NCBI GenBank assembly: GCA_002840015.1
Contig: PGZE01000023.1
Coordinates: 1 to 55,308, forward strand
Length of the DNA: 55,308 nt
Direction of reading: 5' to 3'
Source: Gammaproteobacteria bacterium HGW-Gammaproteobacteria-2
GTDB taxonomy: Bacteria; Pseudomonadota; Gammaproteobacteria; Xanthomonadales; Xanthomonadaceae
Shown here: in pieces, positions 27,240-36,138 of the stretch
Layout of the letters: every line of letters starts with the position of its first letter
How positions within the stretch are numbered: the stretch's first letter is position 1
Position numbers and translations under genes: made by a program
Notes under the pieces: generated by a model
Database searches by the model: none
Told to the model about the DNA's origin: nothing
Seen by the model: only the letters and a program-made list of their open reading frames with translations

Positions 27240-29021
27240 TCAACGTCCTCGCATAAAGAGACGATCCAGTTCAGTCATCGTCAGTTGTACCCAGGTGGGG
27301 CGCCCATGATTGCATTGTGCCGAGCGTTCCGTCACCTCCATGTCGCGCAGCAGGGCATTCATCTCGGGTACGGTGAGCTGGCGGTTGGCGCGCACCGAAG
27401 CATGACAGGCCATGGTGGACAGCAACGCATTGCGCTGTTCATCGACACGCCGGCTGCCGCCATGTTCGCGAAAATCCGCCAGCACATCACGCACCAGTTG
27501 ACCGACATCCACGCCATTGAGCAGCACCGGTATCGCGCGCACCGCCACCGACTGCGGGCCACTGCGCTGCAGATCAAACCCCAACTGCGCCAGCGCGTCG
27601 GCATACTGCTCAACCACGTCGGCCTCGCGCTCGCTCACCGCTAGCGCCAACGGCACCAGTTGTGGCTGCGAGCGGATGCCTTCGCCATCCTGTGCCTGCT
27701 TGAGCCGCTCGTAGGTGATCCGTTCGTGCGCGGCATGCATGTCGACCACAATCAGGCCGGCGCTGTTTTGCGCCAGCACGAACACCCCATGCAACTGCGC
27801 CAGCGCATAACCCAATGGCGGCGCGGCGGCCTCGTCTGCGCTCGCCATTGCCGGTGAAACCGGCGGCTGTGGCCGATCCCCGTACAGCGCGGCATAGGCG
27901 GCGATCTGCTCGCGCACCGGCAACCCCATGCGTGCCTGCTGCGGCGCGAAACCGAACGAACCGCCGCTTGCCGGCATTGGCAGCGATGAACCGGGCTCGA
28001 CATCTGATGGCGCGGCGCCACCCGCACGCGCACCGGCCAGTGCTTCGTGCAGGCTACGGAACACGAAATCGTGTACCAGTCGGCCATCGCGAAAACGCAC
28101 TTCGTGTTTGGCCGGATGCACATTGACATCCACCCGCCGCGGATCGATTTCCAGAAACAGCACGAAGCTCGGATGGCGGCCGTGGTAGAGCACATCGGCA
28201 TAGGCCTGCCGCACCGCGTGCGCAACCAGCCGATCACGCACGGCACGGCCATTGACGTAGAAATACTGCTGATCGGCACTGGCGCGCGAAGCCGTGGGTA
28301 AACCCACCCAGCCATGCAGACGCAAGCCGGCGCCGCTATGCTCGATCGCCAGGCATTGTTCGGTAAAGCCGGCACCCAGCGCTTCGCTGACCCGCGCCAA
28401 CCGCTCGCCATCGGCGGCAATGGGGCGGTAATGGCGCAGCGGCCGGCCATTGTGGCCAATGCGCAATTCCACATCGGGCCGGGCCAGCGCCAGCGAGCGC
28501 AGCCATTCCTCGATATGGCCCAGCTCGGTGCGCTCGGTTTTCAGAAACCGGCGCCGCGCCGGCACGTTGTAGAACAACTCGCGCACCTCCACCGTGGTAC
28601 CGGTCGGATGCGGCTGTGGCGCCAATGTCGCAGCGCCGCCACCGGTCATTTCCAGCCGCGCACCATGCTCGGCAACCGGTTGCCGCGAGGTAAGCGTAAA
28701 GCGGCTGACCGAGGCGATCGATGGCAGCGCTTCGCCACGAAACCCCATGGTGGCGACCTGCTCCAGATCATCGAGGCTGGCGATCTTGCTGGTGGCATGG
28801 CGCGACACCGCCAGCATCAGTTCATCGCTCGCGAGACCAACGCCATCGTCGCGGATGCGGATCAGGCGTACCCCACCCTCCTCCAGATCGATATCCAGGC
28901 GCATGGCACCGGCATCGAGCGCATTCTCGACCAACTCCTTGACCACCGAGGCAGGACGTTCGATCACCTCACCGGCAGCAATCTGGTTGATCAGTACTTC
29001 AGGCAATTGCCGGATGGTCAC
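27240..29021 (-). CDS. mutL: DNA mismatch repair protein MutL, endonuclease type
   Basis: 593 residues. The GHKL ATPase half has the family start ([20 protein letters not shown]), [11 protein letters not shown] with the catalytic Glu, DDGVGL and [16 protein letters not shown]. The C-terminal half has [12 protein letters not shown] (from about Asp427), matching the DQHAxxExxxxE endonuclease motif with Met for Gln, plus [12 protein letters not shown] and CNHGRP. All the metal-binding motifs of endonuclease-active MutL are therefore present, unlike in E. coli, suggesting mismatch repair without MutH. GTG 29021 is chosen because homology starts there and GGTGAG lies seven bases upstream; the longer frame runs into repeats. 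Confidence 0.96.
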   Translation of the reverse strand: MTIRQLPEVLINQIAAGEVIERPASVVKELVENALDAGAMRLDIDLEEGGVRLIRIRDDGVGLASDELMLAVSRHATSKIASLDDLEQVATMGFRGEALPSIASVSRFTLTSRQPVAEHGARLEMTGGGAATLAPQPHPTGTTVEVRELFYNVPARRRFLKTERTELGHIEEWLRSLALARPDVELRIGHNGRPLRHYRPIAADGERLARVSEALGAGFTEQCLAIEHSGAGLRLHGWVGLPTASRASADQQYFYVNGRAVRDRLVAHAVRQAYADVLYHGRHPSFVLFLEIDPRRVDVNVHPAKHEVRFRDGRLVHDFVFRSLHEALAGARAGGAAPSDVEPGSSLPMPASGGSFGFAPQQARMGLPVREQIAAYAALYGDRPQPPVSPAMASADEAAAPPLGYALAQLHGVFVLAQNSAGLIVVDMHAAHERITYERLKQAQDGEGIRSQPQLVPLALAVSEREADVVEQYADALAQLGFDLQRSGPQSVAVRAIPVLLNGVDVGQLVRDVLADFREHGGSRRVDEQRNALLSTMACHASVRANRQLTVPEMNALLRDMEVTERSAQCNHGRPTWVQLTMTELDRLFMRGR

Positions 29022-29393
29022 GTATTTCTCACCGCGTCGGGTTTCGCCAAAAGCATGGCTTTGAAGGGAATGGCTGGACTGCAAGTCAGCCTCACACCGA
29101 GCAGTGTAATGCCTCACATCGCAAGAGAACGCTTCCCCTGTAGGACCCACCCTGTGGGCGACGGTAATTCTCCGGCCGCAGGTCGACCACAGAGCCTGCC
29201 CCAGACTTGATCTGGGGGTGGCCTCCTGCACGCAGCCGCAGCCGATTTTTTATGGGAGCCCACCCTGTGGCTGACCAAAAACGGGGTCAGCCTGAGATTC
29301 CTCCACAATGATTTTAGCCTGACCCGTATCGATTGCAGCCCGCGAACGCTCTTGTTGCTTCGCTGCTGCCACCATCGTTGCGGATTCCACTCC
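29022..29393. repeat. Repeat-bearing 372-bp gap between ruvA and mutL
   Basis: Holds a unit at 29182-29227 that recurs at 46145-46190 with two mismatches and contains the hairpin CCCCAGA-cttga-TCTGGGG, two copies of a CCCACCCTGTGG unit (about 29148 and 29257) also seen in the 39607-39922 gap, and an imperfect inverted pair around GGGTCAGCCTGA and GCCTGACCC (29294-29333). No gene is visible. ruvB, expected after ruvA in many bacteria, is not here. Confidence 0.7.
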
Positions 29394-29990
29394 TCAGGTG
29401 CGTAGCGCGGACTTGAGCGCCTTGCGGATAATCGCCTCGACATCATCGCCCTCGGCGCGCACCTGCTCCACCATGCGTGCGGCCTCGACATTCTTGTAGC
29501 CCAGTTGCTGCAATGCCACGGTCGCTTCGCTGATCGGGTCAGCTGGCACTGCGCCACCGTGGCCAAGGGTCACCCCGCCAGCACCGAGGCCACTGGCGCG
29601 GTCACGCAATTCCACCACCATGCGTTCAGCGGTTTTTTTGCCGATGCCGGGGATGCGGCACAGCGCGGTGACATCGCTGGCCTGCACCATGCGCGCAAAC
29701 TCATCGGCGCTGACGCCCGACAGCACCGCGAGCGCGATTTTGGCGCCGATGCCGGTGACCTTTTGCACATCGCGGAACAGGCGGCGCTCGGCTTCGCGCA
29801 GGAATCCGTACAGCGACACCGAATCCTCTTTCTGCGCGTAGTGGGTGAACAGCGACACTTCGCGCCCCAACTCGGGCAAATCGTAGAACGTGCTCATCGG
29901 CGCTTCCAGCTCGTAGCCAACGCCATGCACGTCGATCACCAGCCACGGTGGCTGCTTGTGGATCAGGATGCCTTTGAGTCGTCCGATCAT
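29394..29990 (-). CDS. ruvA: Holliday junction DNA helicase subunit RuvA
   Basis: 198 residues. RuvA binds Holliday junctions as a tetramer and loads the RuvB motor. The OB-fold domain begins MIGRLKGIL and contains DVHGVGYEL; the two helix-hairpin-helix motifs are [16 protein letters not shown] and [16 protein letters not shown]; the flexible C-terminal RuvB-binding domain ends the protein. ATG 29990 has GGAG eight bases upstream. Its start region (ribosome site, ATG and first four codons) is duplicated 80 bases upstream, on the other side of a heptad array. ruvC precedes it; ruvB is not in the window. Confidence 0.95.
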   Translation of the reverse strand: MIGRLKGILIHKQPPWLVIDVHGVGYELEAPMSTFYDLPELGREVSLFTHYAQKEDSVSLYGFLREAERRLFRDVQKVTGIGAKIALAVLSGVSADEFARMVQASDVTALCRIPGIGKKTAERMVVELRDRASGLGAGGVTLGHGGAVPADPISEATVALQQLGYKNVEAARMVEQVRAEGDDVEAIIRKALKSALRT

Positions 29991-30001
29991 GGCAATGCTC
30001 C
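29977..30001. repeat. 25-bp direct repeat over the ruvA start, proximal copy
   Basis: AGTCGTCCGATCATGGCAA followed by TGCTCC. It covers the ribosome site, start codon and first codons of ruvA, and matches 30057-30081 with one mismatch in 25. Confidence 0.97.
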
Positions 30002-30070
30002 AACCGATGAAGCCGGGACTCGGGACTCGGGACTCGGGACTCGGAAAAGCCAAAGCAGTCGTCCGATCAT
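29987..30070 (-). other. 27-codon upstream open frame created by duplicated ruvA start
   Basis: The upstream copy of the ruvA start has its own GGAG and ATG (30070). Reading from it goes through the heptad array and ends at a TGA that overlaps the true ruvA ATG in the arrangement ATGA. This is the classic layout for translational coupling, so the duplicate may act as a leader peptide that controls ruvA. Whether it is translated is not known. Confidence 0.5.
30015..30042. repeat. Heptad array C between ruvC and ruvA (4 units)
   Basis: Four perfect GGGACTC units, bordered on the left by GATGAAGCC and on the right by GGAAAAGCCAAAGC, the same borders seen at other copies. It sits between the two 25-bp copies of the ruvA start region, so each is separated from the array by only about 13-14 bases. 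Confidence 0.95.
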
Positions 30071-30081
30071 GGCAAAGCTCC
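30057..30081. repeat. 25-bp direct repeat over the ruvA start, distal copy
   Basis: Second copy of the 25-bp segment at 29977-30001, differing at one base (A for T). It holds a perfect ribosome site and ATG but is out of frame with ruvA. It lies 21 bases beyond the ruvC stop. Confidence 0.97.
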
Positions 30082-30101
30082 TAAGTATGCGAAGACACTG
30101 C

Positions 30102-30725
30102 TCATCGCCGGCTGCGCCCGCGCCGCCTTAGCAACTGCGAACCTACGGTACCGGTACGTTCGGCCAGGGTGCGGGTGTGGGCATGGGTGATCGCCACCGC
30201 CAGCGCATCCGCAGCATCGGCCTGCAATTTTTCATGCAGATTCAGCAACACACCAACCATGTGCTGCACCTGCCCTTTGTCCGCAGCGCCGCGCCCGACT
30301 ACTGCACTCTTGATCTGCATCGGCGAATATTCCAGCACCGGCAGATCACGCGCCACCACCGCGCAGATCGCGGCGCCACGCGCCTGCCCGAGCTTGAGTG
30401 CGGAATCGGGATTCTTGGCCACGAATACGCGCTCGATCGCCACCTCGTTGGGCTGGTAGGTATCGATCAGCGCCCACAAGCGGAACAGGATTGCCTTCAG
30501 GCGCTGCGGAAAATCCTCGGCGCCGCCGACATGCAGGGCCTCGTTGTGCACATGTACGCAATGCCCGGTGCTATCGGCATCGACGATGCCGACACCGGTA
30601 CGCACTGAACCCGGGTCGATGCCGAGGATGCGTACAGAACCGGGACTGGGGACTGGGGACTCGGGACTCGGGTGCGGCGCGCGTCCGGGTGATGGCGTTG
30701 GCGACTTCAAGACGGGGAACTCCAT
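30102..30725 (-). CDS. ruvC: Holliday junction resolvase RuvC with repeat-encoded N-terminal extension
   Basis: RuvC cuts Holliday junctions as a dimer. The conserved core starts [13 protein letters not shown] (Asp37 here) and contains [21 protein letters not shown] (catalytic Glu) and [14 protein letters not shown] (catalytic Asp pair), so all acidic active-site residues are present. RuvC normally begins two or three residues before ILGIDPG. Here there is no ATG, GTG or TTG at that place: the codons upstream are heptad repeat, and the nearest in-frame ATG is 30725, giving a 31-residue lead with [12 protein letters not shown]. That start has no obvious ribosome site, so the true initiation point (perhaps TTG at about 30710) is uncertain. 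207 residues against about 173 in E. coli. Confidence 0.9.
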   Translation of the reverse strand: MEFPVLKSPTPSPGRAPHPSPESPVPSPGSVRILGIDPGSVRTGVGIVDADSTGHCVHVHNEALHVGGAEDFPQRLKAILFRLWALIDTYQPNEVAIERVFVAKNPDSALKLGQARGAAICAVVARDLPVLEYSPMQIKSAVVGRGAADKGQVQHMVGVLLNLHEKLQADAADALAVAITHAHTRTLAERTGTVGSQLLRRRGRSRR

Positions 30726-30817
30726 GGGGCCGGAAATCGGGACGACAAGCTTGCGAAATTCAGCTTTTGCTTCTGCGTTGTCGCTCTTGCTTTGCCGAGT
30801 CCCGAGTCCCGAGTCCC
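30642..30817. repeat. Heptad element D spanning the ruvC start and the yebC end (inverted arrays)
   Basis: Left array 30642-30669 (GGGACTG twice, GGGACTC twice) is translated in ruvC. A spacer includes GGGACGACAAGCTTGCGA (30741-30758), nearly the same as 23506-23523 in element B, then CTTTTGC-rich sequence, then the inverted array 30797-30817 (three GAGTCCC). The right edge ends five bases before the yebC stop codon (TAA at 30823-30825). Confidence 0.93.
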
Positions 30818-30822
30818 ATGCT

Positions 30823-31516
30823 TTATTCCACCGGCAACGCGGCGTTGTGCGACACATCACTGACATCATCGAGTGCTTCGAGTTTTTCCAGCAGGTCGAT
30901 CAGGTCGTCCTCGATTTCCTCGGGCACCGCCACGCGGTTGCTCGGGCGCATCACCACGCCGGCATGGGCGGCATGCAACCCGGCCGCCGTCAGCGCCTGC
31001 TGCACCGCTTCGAACTGCTCGGGCGCGCATAGCACCGCGCTTTCGCCGTGCTCGTTGATCACATCGTCGGCGCCGGCATCCAGCGCCGCTTCCAGCACTT
31101 TTTCTTCGGCTGCGGCATCACCGCCGGTGGCAAACACGATTTCACCGCAACGATGGAACTGGAACGCCACCGAGCCGCTGGTGCCGAGGTTGCCGCCGTG
31201 CTTGGTGAGGGCATGGCGCACATCGGCTACCGTGCGCACCGGGTTGTCGGTGAAGCAATCGATGATCATCGCATTCCTGCATGTCGGCGCCACCATCGAG
31301 GCCAGCGCCGCGCTTGATGGCGCGGTCGATGGTGTCGCGGGTCATGTTGGCCGACAAGGCCTTGTCCACCGCCGAACGCAGGCGCGAGTTGCTGGCCGGG
31401 TCGGCGACGCCGGAACGCGCAGCAACGGTAATTTCACGGATCAGCTTGGTGAACACCTTGGCGCGCTTGGCGTCTTCGGCATTCTTGCGACCTTCGATGG
31501 ATGGACCTCTACCCAT
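30823..31516 (-). pseudogene. yebC: yebC-family regulator gene broken by an internal deletion
   Basis: YebC/TACO1 proteins are about 240-residue transcription or translation factors. The first part is intact from ATG 31516 ([20 protein letters not shown] through [16 protein letters not shown]) and the last part continues in another frame from about 31272 ([21 protein letters not shown] to the end at 30823). At the junction (about 31273) the near-universal YEGYGPGG motif is missing. Comparison with the family suggests about 11 codons plus a frame change, roughly 32 bases lost. As written, translation from the true start would run into 45 foreign residues and stop at 31142. An assembly error is possible, but a 32-base loss is not typical of one. 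Position between aspS and ruvC is the usual place for this gene. Confidence 0.85.
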
Positions 31517-31557
31517 GACGCAACCTACTGTTGAATGAAGTGGACAAGCGGGCAATT

Positions 31558-32196
31558 TTACCTGATTGCCGCTGGCTCAGGCTGGAATCGACCATCACCC
31601 AGGAACTGTGCCGCCTGCGTTGCCACCGCGCGCGAAAACACCAGCCCGCTGTGGCTCACCGGCAACACGCAATGCGCGGCAAGCCCGGGCAGTTGCGTCT
31701 CGGCCACCGCCACCGTGCCGTCGTGCGGGCGGGACAAACGGCCCGGCAGCGCACCCAGCCCCAGCGCCAGGCTGCCAGCGATCATCGCTACCTGCGCCGT
31801 GCCCTGCCAGGCCGGCACGCCAGTTCGCAACAGGCCAAGGCTATCGCCCAGCAGATGCCTGCCGCCCGGCCAACGCGCCAACCCGTGCGCGGCGGCACTG
31901 CCACACAATGGTGAGCCCAGGCACAGCACACGATCCACCGGCAATTGCGGCTCGGCTTGCAGCGCCGACAAGGCCATCAGGCCGCCCAGAGAGTGCGCGA
32001 CGATGCGCACTGGCCCCGGCCCGAGTGCGCGCAGGCTGTCGATTAACAGCGGCAACGCCACATCCGGGCCGCCGCGCACACTCGGGTAGTTGAGCGTGCT
32101 GACCGCGAAGCCCGCTGCGCGCAATCGCCGCGACAACAGGCCGAGCGCGGCGCTGCGCATCCACAGCCCGTGCAGCAGCAACACCGGCACGCGCAT
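31558..32196 (-). CDS. Small alpha/beta hydrolase (lipase/esterase-like)
   Basis: 212 residues. The opening [11 protein letters not shown] is the oxyanion-hole HG motif and [16 protein letters not shown] carries the nucleophile serine in AHSLGG. A late [10 protein letters not shown] gives the candidate Asp, and VSHSGLVFS the candidate His. Short size and the G-x-S-L-G-G context resemble PGAP1/triacylglycerol-lipase-type hydrolases; substrate unknown. Starts 15 bases after the aspS stop, in the aspS-hydrolase-yebC-ruvC-ruvA series, with only a weak ribosome site. No signal peptide, so cytoplasmic. Confidence 0.82.
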   Translation of the reverse strand: MRVPVLLLHGLWMRSAALGLLSRRLRAAGFAVSTLNYPSVRGGPDVALPLLIDSLRALGPGPVRIVAHSLGGLMALSALQAEPQLPVDRVLCLGSPLCGSAAAHGLARWPGGRHLLGDSLGLLRTGVPAWQGTAQVAMIAGSLALGLGALPGRLSRPHDGTVAVAETQLPGLAAHCVLPVSHSGLVFSRAVATQAAQFLGDGRFQPEPAAIR

Positions 32197-32211
32197 GGTG
32201 GTGGCGATGGC

Positions 32212-33966
32212 TTATTCGGCCTCGGTGCGGATGTGCAGCTCGCGCAACTGCGCGTCCGCCACCGGCGATGGCGCCGAGGTAAGCAGGCATTGCGCCGAGG
32301 CCGTCTTGGGGAAGGCGATTACGTCGCGAATCGAATCGGTGCCGGCCAGCAGCGCGGCGATGCGATCAATACCGAAGGCGATGCCGCCGTGCGGCGGCGC
32401 GCCGTAGCGCAGGGCTTCGAGCAGGAAGCCAAACTTGGCCTGCGCTTCGTCCGCACCGATGCCGAGCAGATCGAACACCGCGGACTGCATTTGCGAACGG
32501 TGGATACGGATCGAGCCGCCACCGATCTCGTTGCCGTTGAGCACCATGTCGTAACCGCGCGATACCGCGTCGCGGGCATTGGCGCGCAGGTCAGCCACGT
32601 CGTCGATGCGCGGCGCGGTAAACGGATGATGCAGGGCGAAGTAGCGCTGCTCGCCCTCGTCCCATTCGAACATCGGGAAGTCGGTGACCCACAGCGGCTT
32701 CCAGGCATTCTCGACCAGGCCCAGATCCTGACCCAGCTTCAGCCGCAGCGCGCCCATGAAGTCGCACACGGTCTTGTACGGGCCAGCGCCGAACAACACG
32801 ATGTCGCCGTCGTTGGCCTGCGCGGCATCGAGTACCGCGGCGAGGGTGGCATCGTCAAGAAACTTGGCGATCGGCGAGTTGATGCCTTCGCGACCCTTGG
32901 TGCGCGACTCCACCTTCATCCACGCCAGGCCCTTGGCGCCGTATTTGCCGGCGTGCGCGGCATAGTCGTCGATCTGCTTGCGCGACAGGCTGGCGCCGCT
33001 CGGCACGGTGAGTGCCGCGATGCGGCCTTGCGGATGGTTCGCCCATTCCGCGAACACCTTGAACTCGCAGCCCTGCACCACCGCCGCGATGTCGCGCAGT
33101 TCCATCGCGATGCGCAGGTCGGGCTTGTCCGAGCCATAGCGGCGCATGGCTTCGGCGTAGGTCAGGCGCGGGAACTCAGCAGCCAGTTCGACATCCTGCA
33201 CCTCCTTGAAAATCTGCCGGATCATGGCCTCGACGAAATCCTGCACGTCGTGTTCGCTGACGAACGCAAACTCCATGTCGAGCTGGGTGAACTCGGGTTG
33301 GCGATCGGCGCGCAGGTCCTCATCGCGGAAACAACGTGCGATCTGGTAGTAGCGATCAAAGCCCGCCATCATCAGCAACTGCTTGAACAATTGCGGCGAC
33401 TGCGGCAGCGCGAAAAACTCGCCAGCGTGTACGCGGCTGGGCACCAGATAATCGCGCGCGCCTTCCGGCGTGGCCTTGGTCAGGATCGGGGTTTCGATAT
33501 CCTGGAAACCGCGCGCATCCAGATAGCGGCGCAGCGCGGTCACCAGCGCGGTGCGTTTGCGCAGCGTGCGCTGCATCACCGGGTTGCGCAGATCGAGGTA
33601 GCGGTACTTCAGGCGCACGTCCTCACCCGGCGTTTCGTGCGAATAGAACGGCAGCTTGTCGGACTTGTTGAGCACCTCGATGCTTTCCGCCAGCACTTCC
33701 ACCTTGCCGCTGCGTAGGCGGTCATTGACGCTGTGCCGCGCACGCACGCTGCCGGTGATGCGCAGGCAATCCTCGTAGCCGACTTCGCTGGCGGCGATGA
33801 AGGCGGGATTCTCCGGCTCGGCCACCACCTGCACGATGCCCTCGTGATCGCGCAGGTCGATGAAACACACCCCGCCGAGGTTGCGCGACACATCGGCCCA
33901 ACCGCACAGGGTGACGCGCTGGCCGATCAGGGATTCGTCGATCAGGCCGCAATTATGGCTACGCAT
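32212..33966 (-). CDS. aspS: Aspartyl-tRNA synthetase
   Basis: 584 residues, normal bacterial length. The N-terminal OB-fold anticodon-binding domain has [18 protein letters not shown] and [13 protein letters not shown]. Class II motifs follow: [20 protein letters not shown] then [20 protein letters not shown] (motif 1), [20 protein letters not shown] with [10 protein letters not shown] (motif 2), and a C-terminal [14 protein letters not shown] (motif 3). The large insertion typical of bacterial AspRS lies between. The ATG at 33966 has GGAG just upstream. It leads the run of minus-strand genes down to ruvA. A heptad element lies between it and rimK upstream. Confidence 0.97.
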   Translation of the reverse strand: MRSHNCGLIDESLIGQRVTLCGWADVSRNLGGVCFIDLRDHEGIVQVVAEPENPAFIAASEVGYEDCLRITGSVRARHSVNDRLRSGKVEVLAESIEVLNKSDKLPFYSHETPGEDVRLKYRYLDLRNPVMQRTLRKRTALVTALRRYLDARGFQDIETPILTKATPEGARDYLVPSRVHAGEFFALPQSPQLFKQLLMMAGFDRYYQIARCFRDEDLRADRQPEFTQLDMEFAFVSEHDVQDFVEAMIRQIFKEVQDVELAAEFPRLTYAEAMRRYGSDKPDLRIAMELRDIAAVVQGCEFKVFAEWANHPQGRIAALTVPSGASLSRKQIDDYAAHAGKYGAKGLAWMKVESRTKGREGINSPIAKFLDDATLAAVLDAAQANDGDIVLFGAGPYKTVCDFMGALRLKLGQDLGLVENAWKPLWVTDFPMFEWDEGEQRYFALHHPFTAPRIDDVADLRANARDAVSRGYDMVLNGNEIGGGSIRIHRSQMQSAVFDLLGIGADEAQAKFGFLLEALRYGAPPHGGIAFGIDRIAALLAGTDSIRDVIAFPKTASAQCLLTSAPSPVADAQLRELHIRTEAE

Positions 33967-34269
33967 GAAGGCTCCGGTTAACGCTGGGAAGTGGTAAGCC
34001 GATCATTTTAACGCGGAATGGCGGTGAAACCGGGACTGGGGACTCGGGACTGGGGATTCGGAAAAGCCAAAAGCCGGGGCTGGAACGCAAAGTCCGTAGG
34101 TCGGTTCAAGGCGCAACGCGCCGGAACCGACACGCGTTGCGATATATGTTCATTGATGGTGACAGCAAATGTCACCGTTATCGGATCCGCGCCGCGCGGC
34201 GCTTGATCCGACCTGCACAACACCGGAGGTCTCGCCTGTCCTTGCCTTTCCGAGTCCCCAGTCCCGGCT
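33967..34269. repeat. Heptad element E and hairpin cluster between aspS and rimK
   Basis: Left array 34032-34059 (GGGACTG, GGGACTC, GGGACTG, GGGATTC) is bordered by GGTGAAACC and GGAAAAGCC. Right inverted array 34252-34265 (GAGTCCC, CAGTCCC) is bordered by GGCTTCATTG, whose TCA is the rimK stop codon. Between them are three consecutive perfect or near-perfect hairpins: 34100-34131 (GTCGGTTC/GGAACCGAC), 34158-34176 (GGTGACA/TGTCACC) and 34181-34211 (TCGGATC/GATCCGA around GCCGCGCGGC). No gene is present. Confidence 0.88.
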
Positions 34270-35145
34270 TCATTGCGCCTTGCGCGCGATGTAATCGATC
34301 ACCGCGCCGGCCACGTCAACACCGCTGGCAGCCTCGATACCCTCTAGGCCGGGCGAGGAATTCACTTCAAGCACCAGCGGCCCGCGGTGCGAACGCAGCA
34401 TGTCAACACCCGCCACCCCCAAGCCCATCACCTTGGCCGCGCGCACCGCCAGCTCGCGCTCCTGCGGGCTCAGCTTGACGGCACTGGCGGTACCGCCGCG
34501 ATGCAGATTGGAGCGGAACTCGCCGGGCTTGGCCGCGCGCCGCATCGCCGCCACCACCTTGCCGCCGACCACGAAGCAGCGCAGGTCGGCACCTTCGGCC
34601 TCGGCGATGAACTCCTGCACCAGAAAATTGGCGTACAAGCCGCGAAAGGCTTCGATCACGCTGCGCGAAGCGGTCTGGCTCTCAGCCAGGATCACGCCAT
34701 TGCCCTGGGTGCCTTCGTTGAGCTTGATCACATGCGGTGCCGGCCCGAGCATGTGCAACAGGTCGGTGGTGTCGTCGGGGTTATCGCCAAACACCGTGGT
34801 CGGCAGGCCAATACCCTCGCGCGCCAGCAACTGGTGCGCACGCAGCTTGTCGCGCGAACGCAGGATGGCATCGGAACTGTTGGGGGTGAACGCGCCCATC
34901 ATTTCGAACTGGCGCAGCACCGCCGTGCCGTAGAACGTGATCGAGGCACCGATACGCGGGATCACCGCTACGATATCGGTCAGCGCGCGGCCTTTGTAAT
35001 GCACCTCGAAACCGGCCGGCGCGATCCGCATGTAGCAGCGCAGCGGGTCGAGTACGCGCGCACTGAAACCACGCACGCGCGCTGCCTCCAGTAGCCGCTG
35101 GGTTGAGTACAGCGCACTGTTGCGCGACAAAATGGCAATTTTCAC
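34270..35145 (-). CDS. rimK: Ribosomal protein S6 glutamate ligase RimK
   Basis: 291 residues. An ATP-grasp ligase that adds glutamates to the C-terminus of ribosomal protein S6. Matches the family from [18 protein letters not shown]; the ATP-grasp core includes [38 protein letters not shown] and [17 protein letters not shown], the last holding the metal ligands Glu and Asn. The start codon overlaps the rimB stop by four bases (ATGA), so translation is coupled. The stop codon is the TGA within the border of a heptad element. Confidence 0.94.
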   Translation of the reverse strand: MKIAILSRNSALYSTQRLLEAARVRGFSARVLDPLRCYMRIAPAGFEVHYKGRALTDIVAVIPRIGASITFYGTAVLRQFEMMGAFTPNSSDAILRSRDKLRAHQLLAREGIGLPTTVFGDNPDDTTDLLHMLGPAPHVIKLNEGTQGNGVILAESQTASRSVIEAFRGLYANFLVQEFIAEAEGADLRCFVVGGKVVAAMRRAAKPGEFRSNLHRGGTASAVKLSPQERELAVRAAKVMGLGVAGVDMLRSHRGPLVLEVNSSPGLEGIEAASGVDVAGAVIDYIARKAQ

Positions 35146-35591
35146 GGCGGTGAATCCTCACCGGGCGGCTGGCCCAGCACAAAAGAGCGGGATGGATCGA
35201 CGATGAATCGGCTGGCCAGCGCGGTGCGGCCCAGCAACATCGGAAACAGCATCGCGCGGCGCGATGTCAGATTGATTTCGGCATCGAAAACCCGTCCGGC
35301 AAGCACCAGTTGGGTGCGGATGAAAACCCGCTCGCCAACATGGCCGCCGGAATCGGTAACCGGCCGGCGATCAAGTACTCGCGCTTCGATCGCTTGCCCG
35401 GCAACAACAGTGCTGTCCGGGTGCAGGCCGAAGCGCACCCATTCCACACCGTTACGATCAAACACTTCCTGCCAATCGACATGCAATGCCGACGTGCGCG
35501 CGCCGGTATCCACCTTGGCGCGAACATGGGCAAGCCCGAACCCCGGCAGCGACACCCATTCACGCCAGCCCAATATGATCGTTGCGCTCAT
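35142..35591 (-). CDS. rimB: RimB-like retropepsin-fold protease
   Basis: 149 residues. The key motif is [17 protein letters not shown] near residue 25, the DTGA of aspartic-protease-fold proteins in the family annotated as ATP-dependent zinc protease (PF05618). The C-terminal [20 protein letters not shown] matches the second half. In Pseudomonas, RimB is reported to work with RimK to remove or limit S6 glutamate tails. The gene overlaps rimK by four bases, which supports that pairing. ATG 35591 is chosen because family sequence starts at IILGWREWV; a GGGTTG lies before it. Confidence 0.87.
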   Translation of the reverse strand: MSATIILGWREWVSLPGFGLAHVRAKVDTGARTSALHVDWQEVFDRNGVEWVRFGLHPDSTVVAGQAIEARVLDRRPVTDSGGHVGERVFIRTQLVLAGRVFDAEINLTSRRAMLFPMLLGRTALASRFIVDPSRSFVLGQPPGEDSPP

Positions 35592-35746
35592 TGACAACCC
35601 ATAAACCAGAATAGCGACGCCCCAGCACCACGCGATGAAGCAACGTGCGCACAGGTCATGGGGTCGGAAAAGGCCATTGCCGGGCACCCCTGAAACCGTT
35701 GCCAGCGGCGTGGGGAACGCACGCACAGCAGGGTTTGGAAGTGTTG

Positions 35747-35820
35747 TGGAGCGGGTGAAGGGAATCGAACCCTCGTCAGTTGCTTGGGAAGCAACAGCTC
35801 TACCATTGAGCTACACCCGC
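35747..35820 (-). tRNA. tRNA-Gly, anticodon CCC
   Basis: Reading the minus strand: acceptor GCGGGTG pairs with CACCCGC, D-arm GCTCAATGGTAGAGC, anticodon stem-loop GTTGC-TTCCCAA-GCAAC with CCC at positions 34-36, T-arm GAGGG-TTCGATT-CCCTT (G:T pairs), discriminator T and an encoded CCA. The cloverleaf is complete and it reads GGG codons. Confidence 0.97.
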
Positions 35821-35893
35821 GATGCCGGGATTATGCGCCAGCCCGAGGCGCAGCCGCAATGCACAGGCTGCGCGTGGCCGTACAATAACGCGC

Positions 35894-36094
35894 ATGGAAA
35901 TCGAGCTCAATGGCAAAGCCACCACGGTGCCCGAAGGCATCACCATCAACGCCCTGCTCATCGACATCGGCCTTGGCGAGCGCCGGGTGGCGGTGGAAGT
36001 GAACCGCGAGGTGGTGCCGCGCAGCCGCCACCACCAACATCGTCTGCAGGGTGGTGACCACGTCGAGATTGTGCATGCGATTGGCGGCGGGTAA
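35894..36094 (+). CDS. thiS: Thiamine-biosynthesis sulfur carrier ThiS
   Basis: 66 residues, the normal size. Ubiquitin-like fold ending in Gly-Gly-Gly, whose terminal carboxylate becomes the thiocarboxylate that donates sulfur to thiazole synthesis. The opening [18 protein letters not shown] and the [13 protein letters not shown] strand are typical. ATG 35894 is selected because the longer frame upstream reads through the tRNA flank. It precedes thiG by 44 bases. No TPP riboswitch can be fitted in the 73 bases between the tRNA and this start. Confidence 0.93.
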   Translation: MEIELNGKATTVPEGITINALLIDIGLGERRVAVEVNREVVPRSRHHQHRLQGGDHVEIVHAIGGG

Positions 36095-36138
36095 AAATCA
36101 GGCTACCGCTGATGGCGCTGAGCGGCGATAATCGCGCC

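Noticed and set aside
35821..35893. TPP riboswitch upstream of thiS
   Set aside because: Only 73 bases lie between the tRNA and thiS and no CUGAGA-type core is visible.
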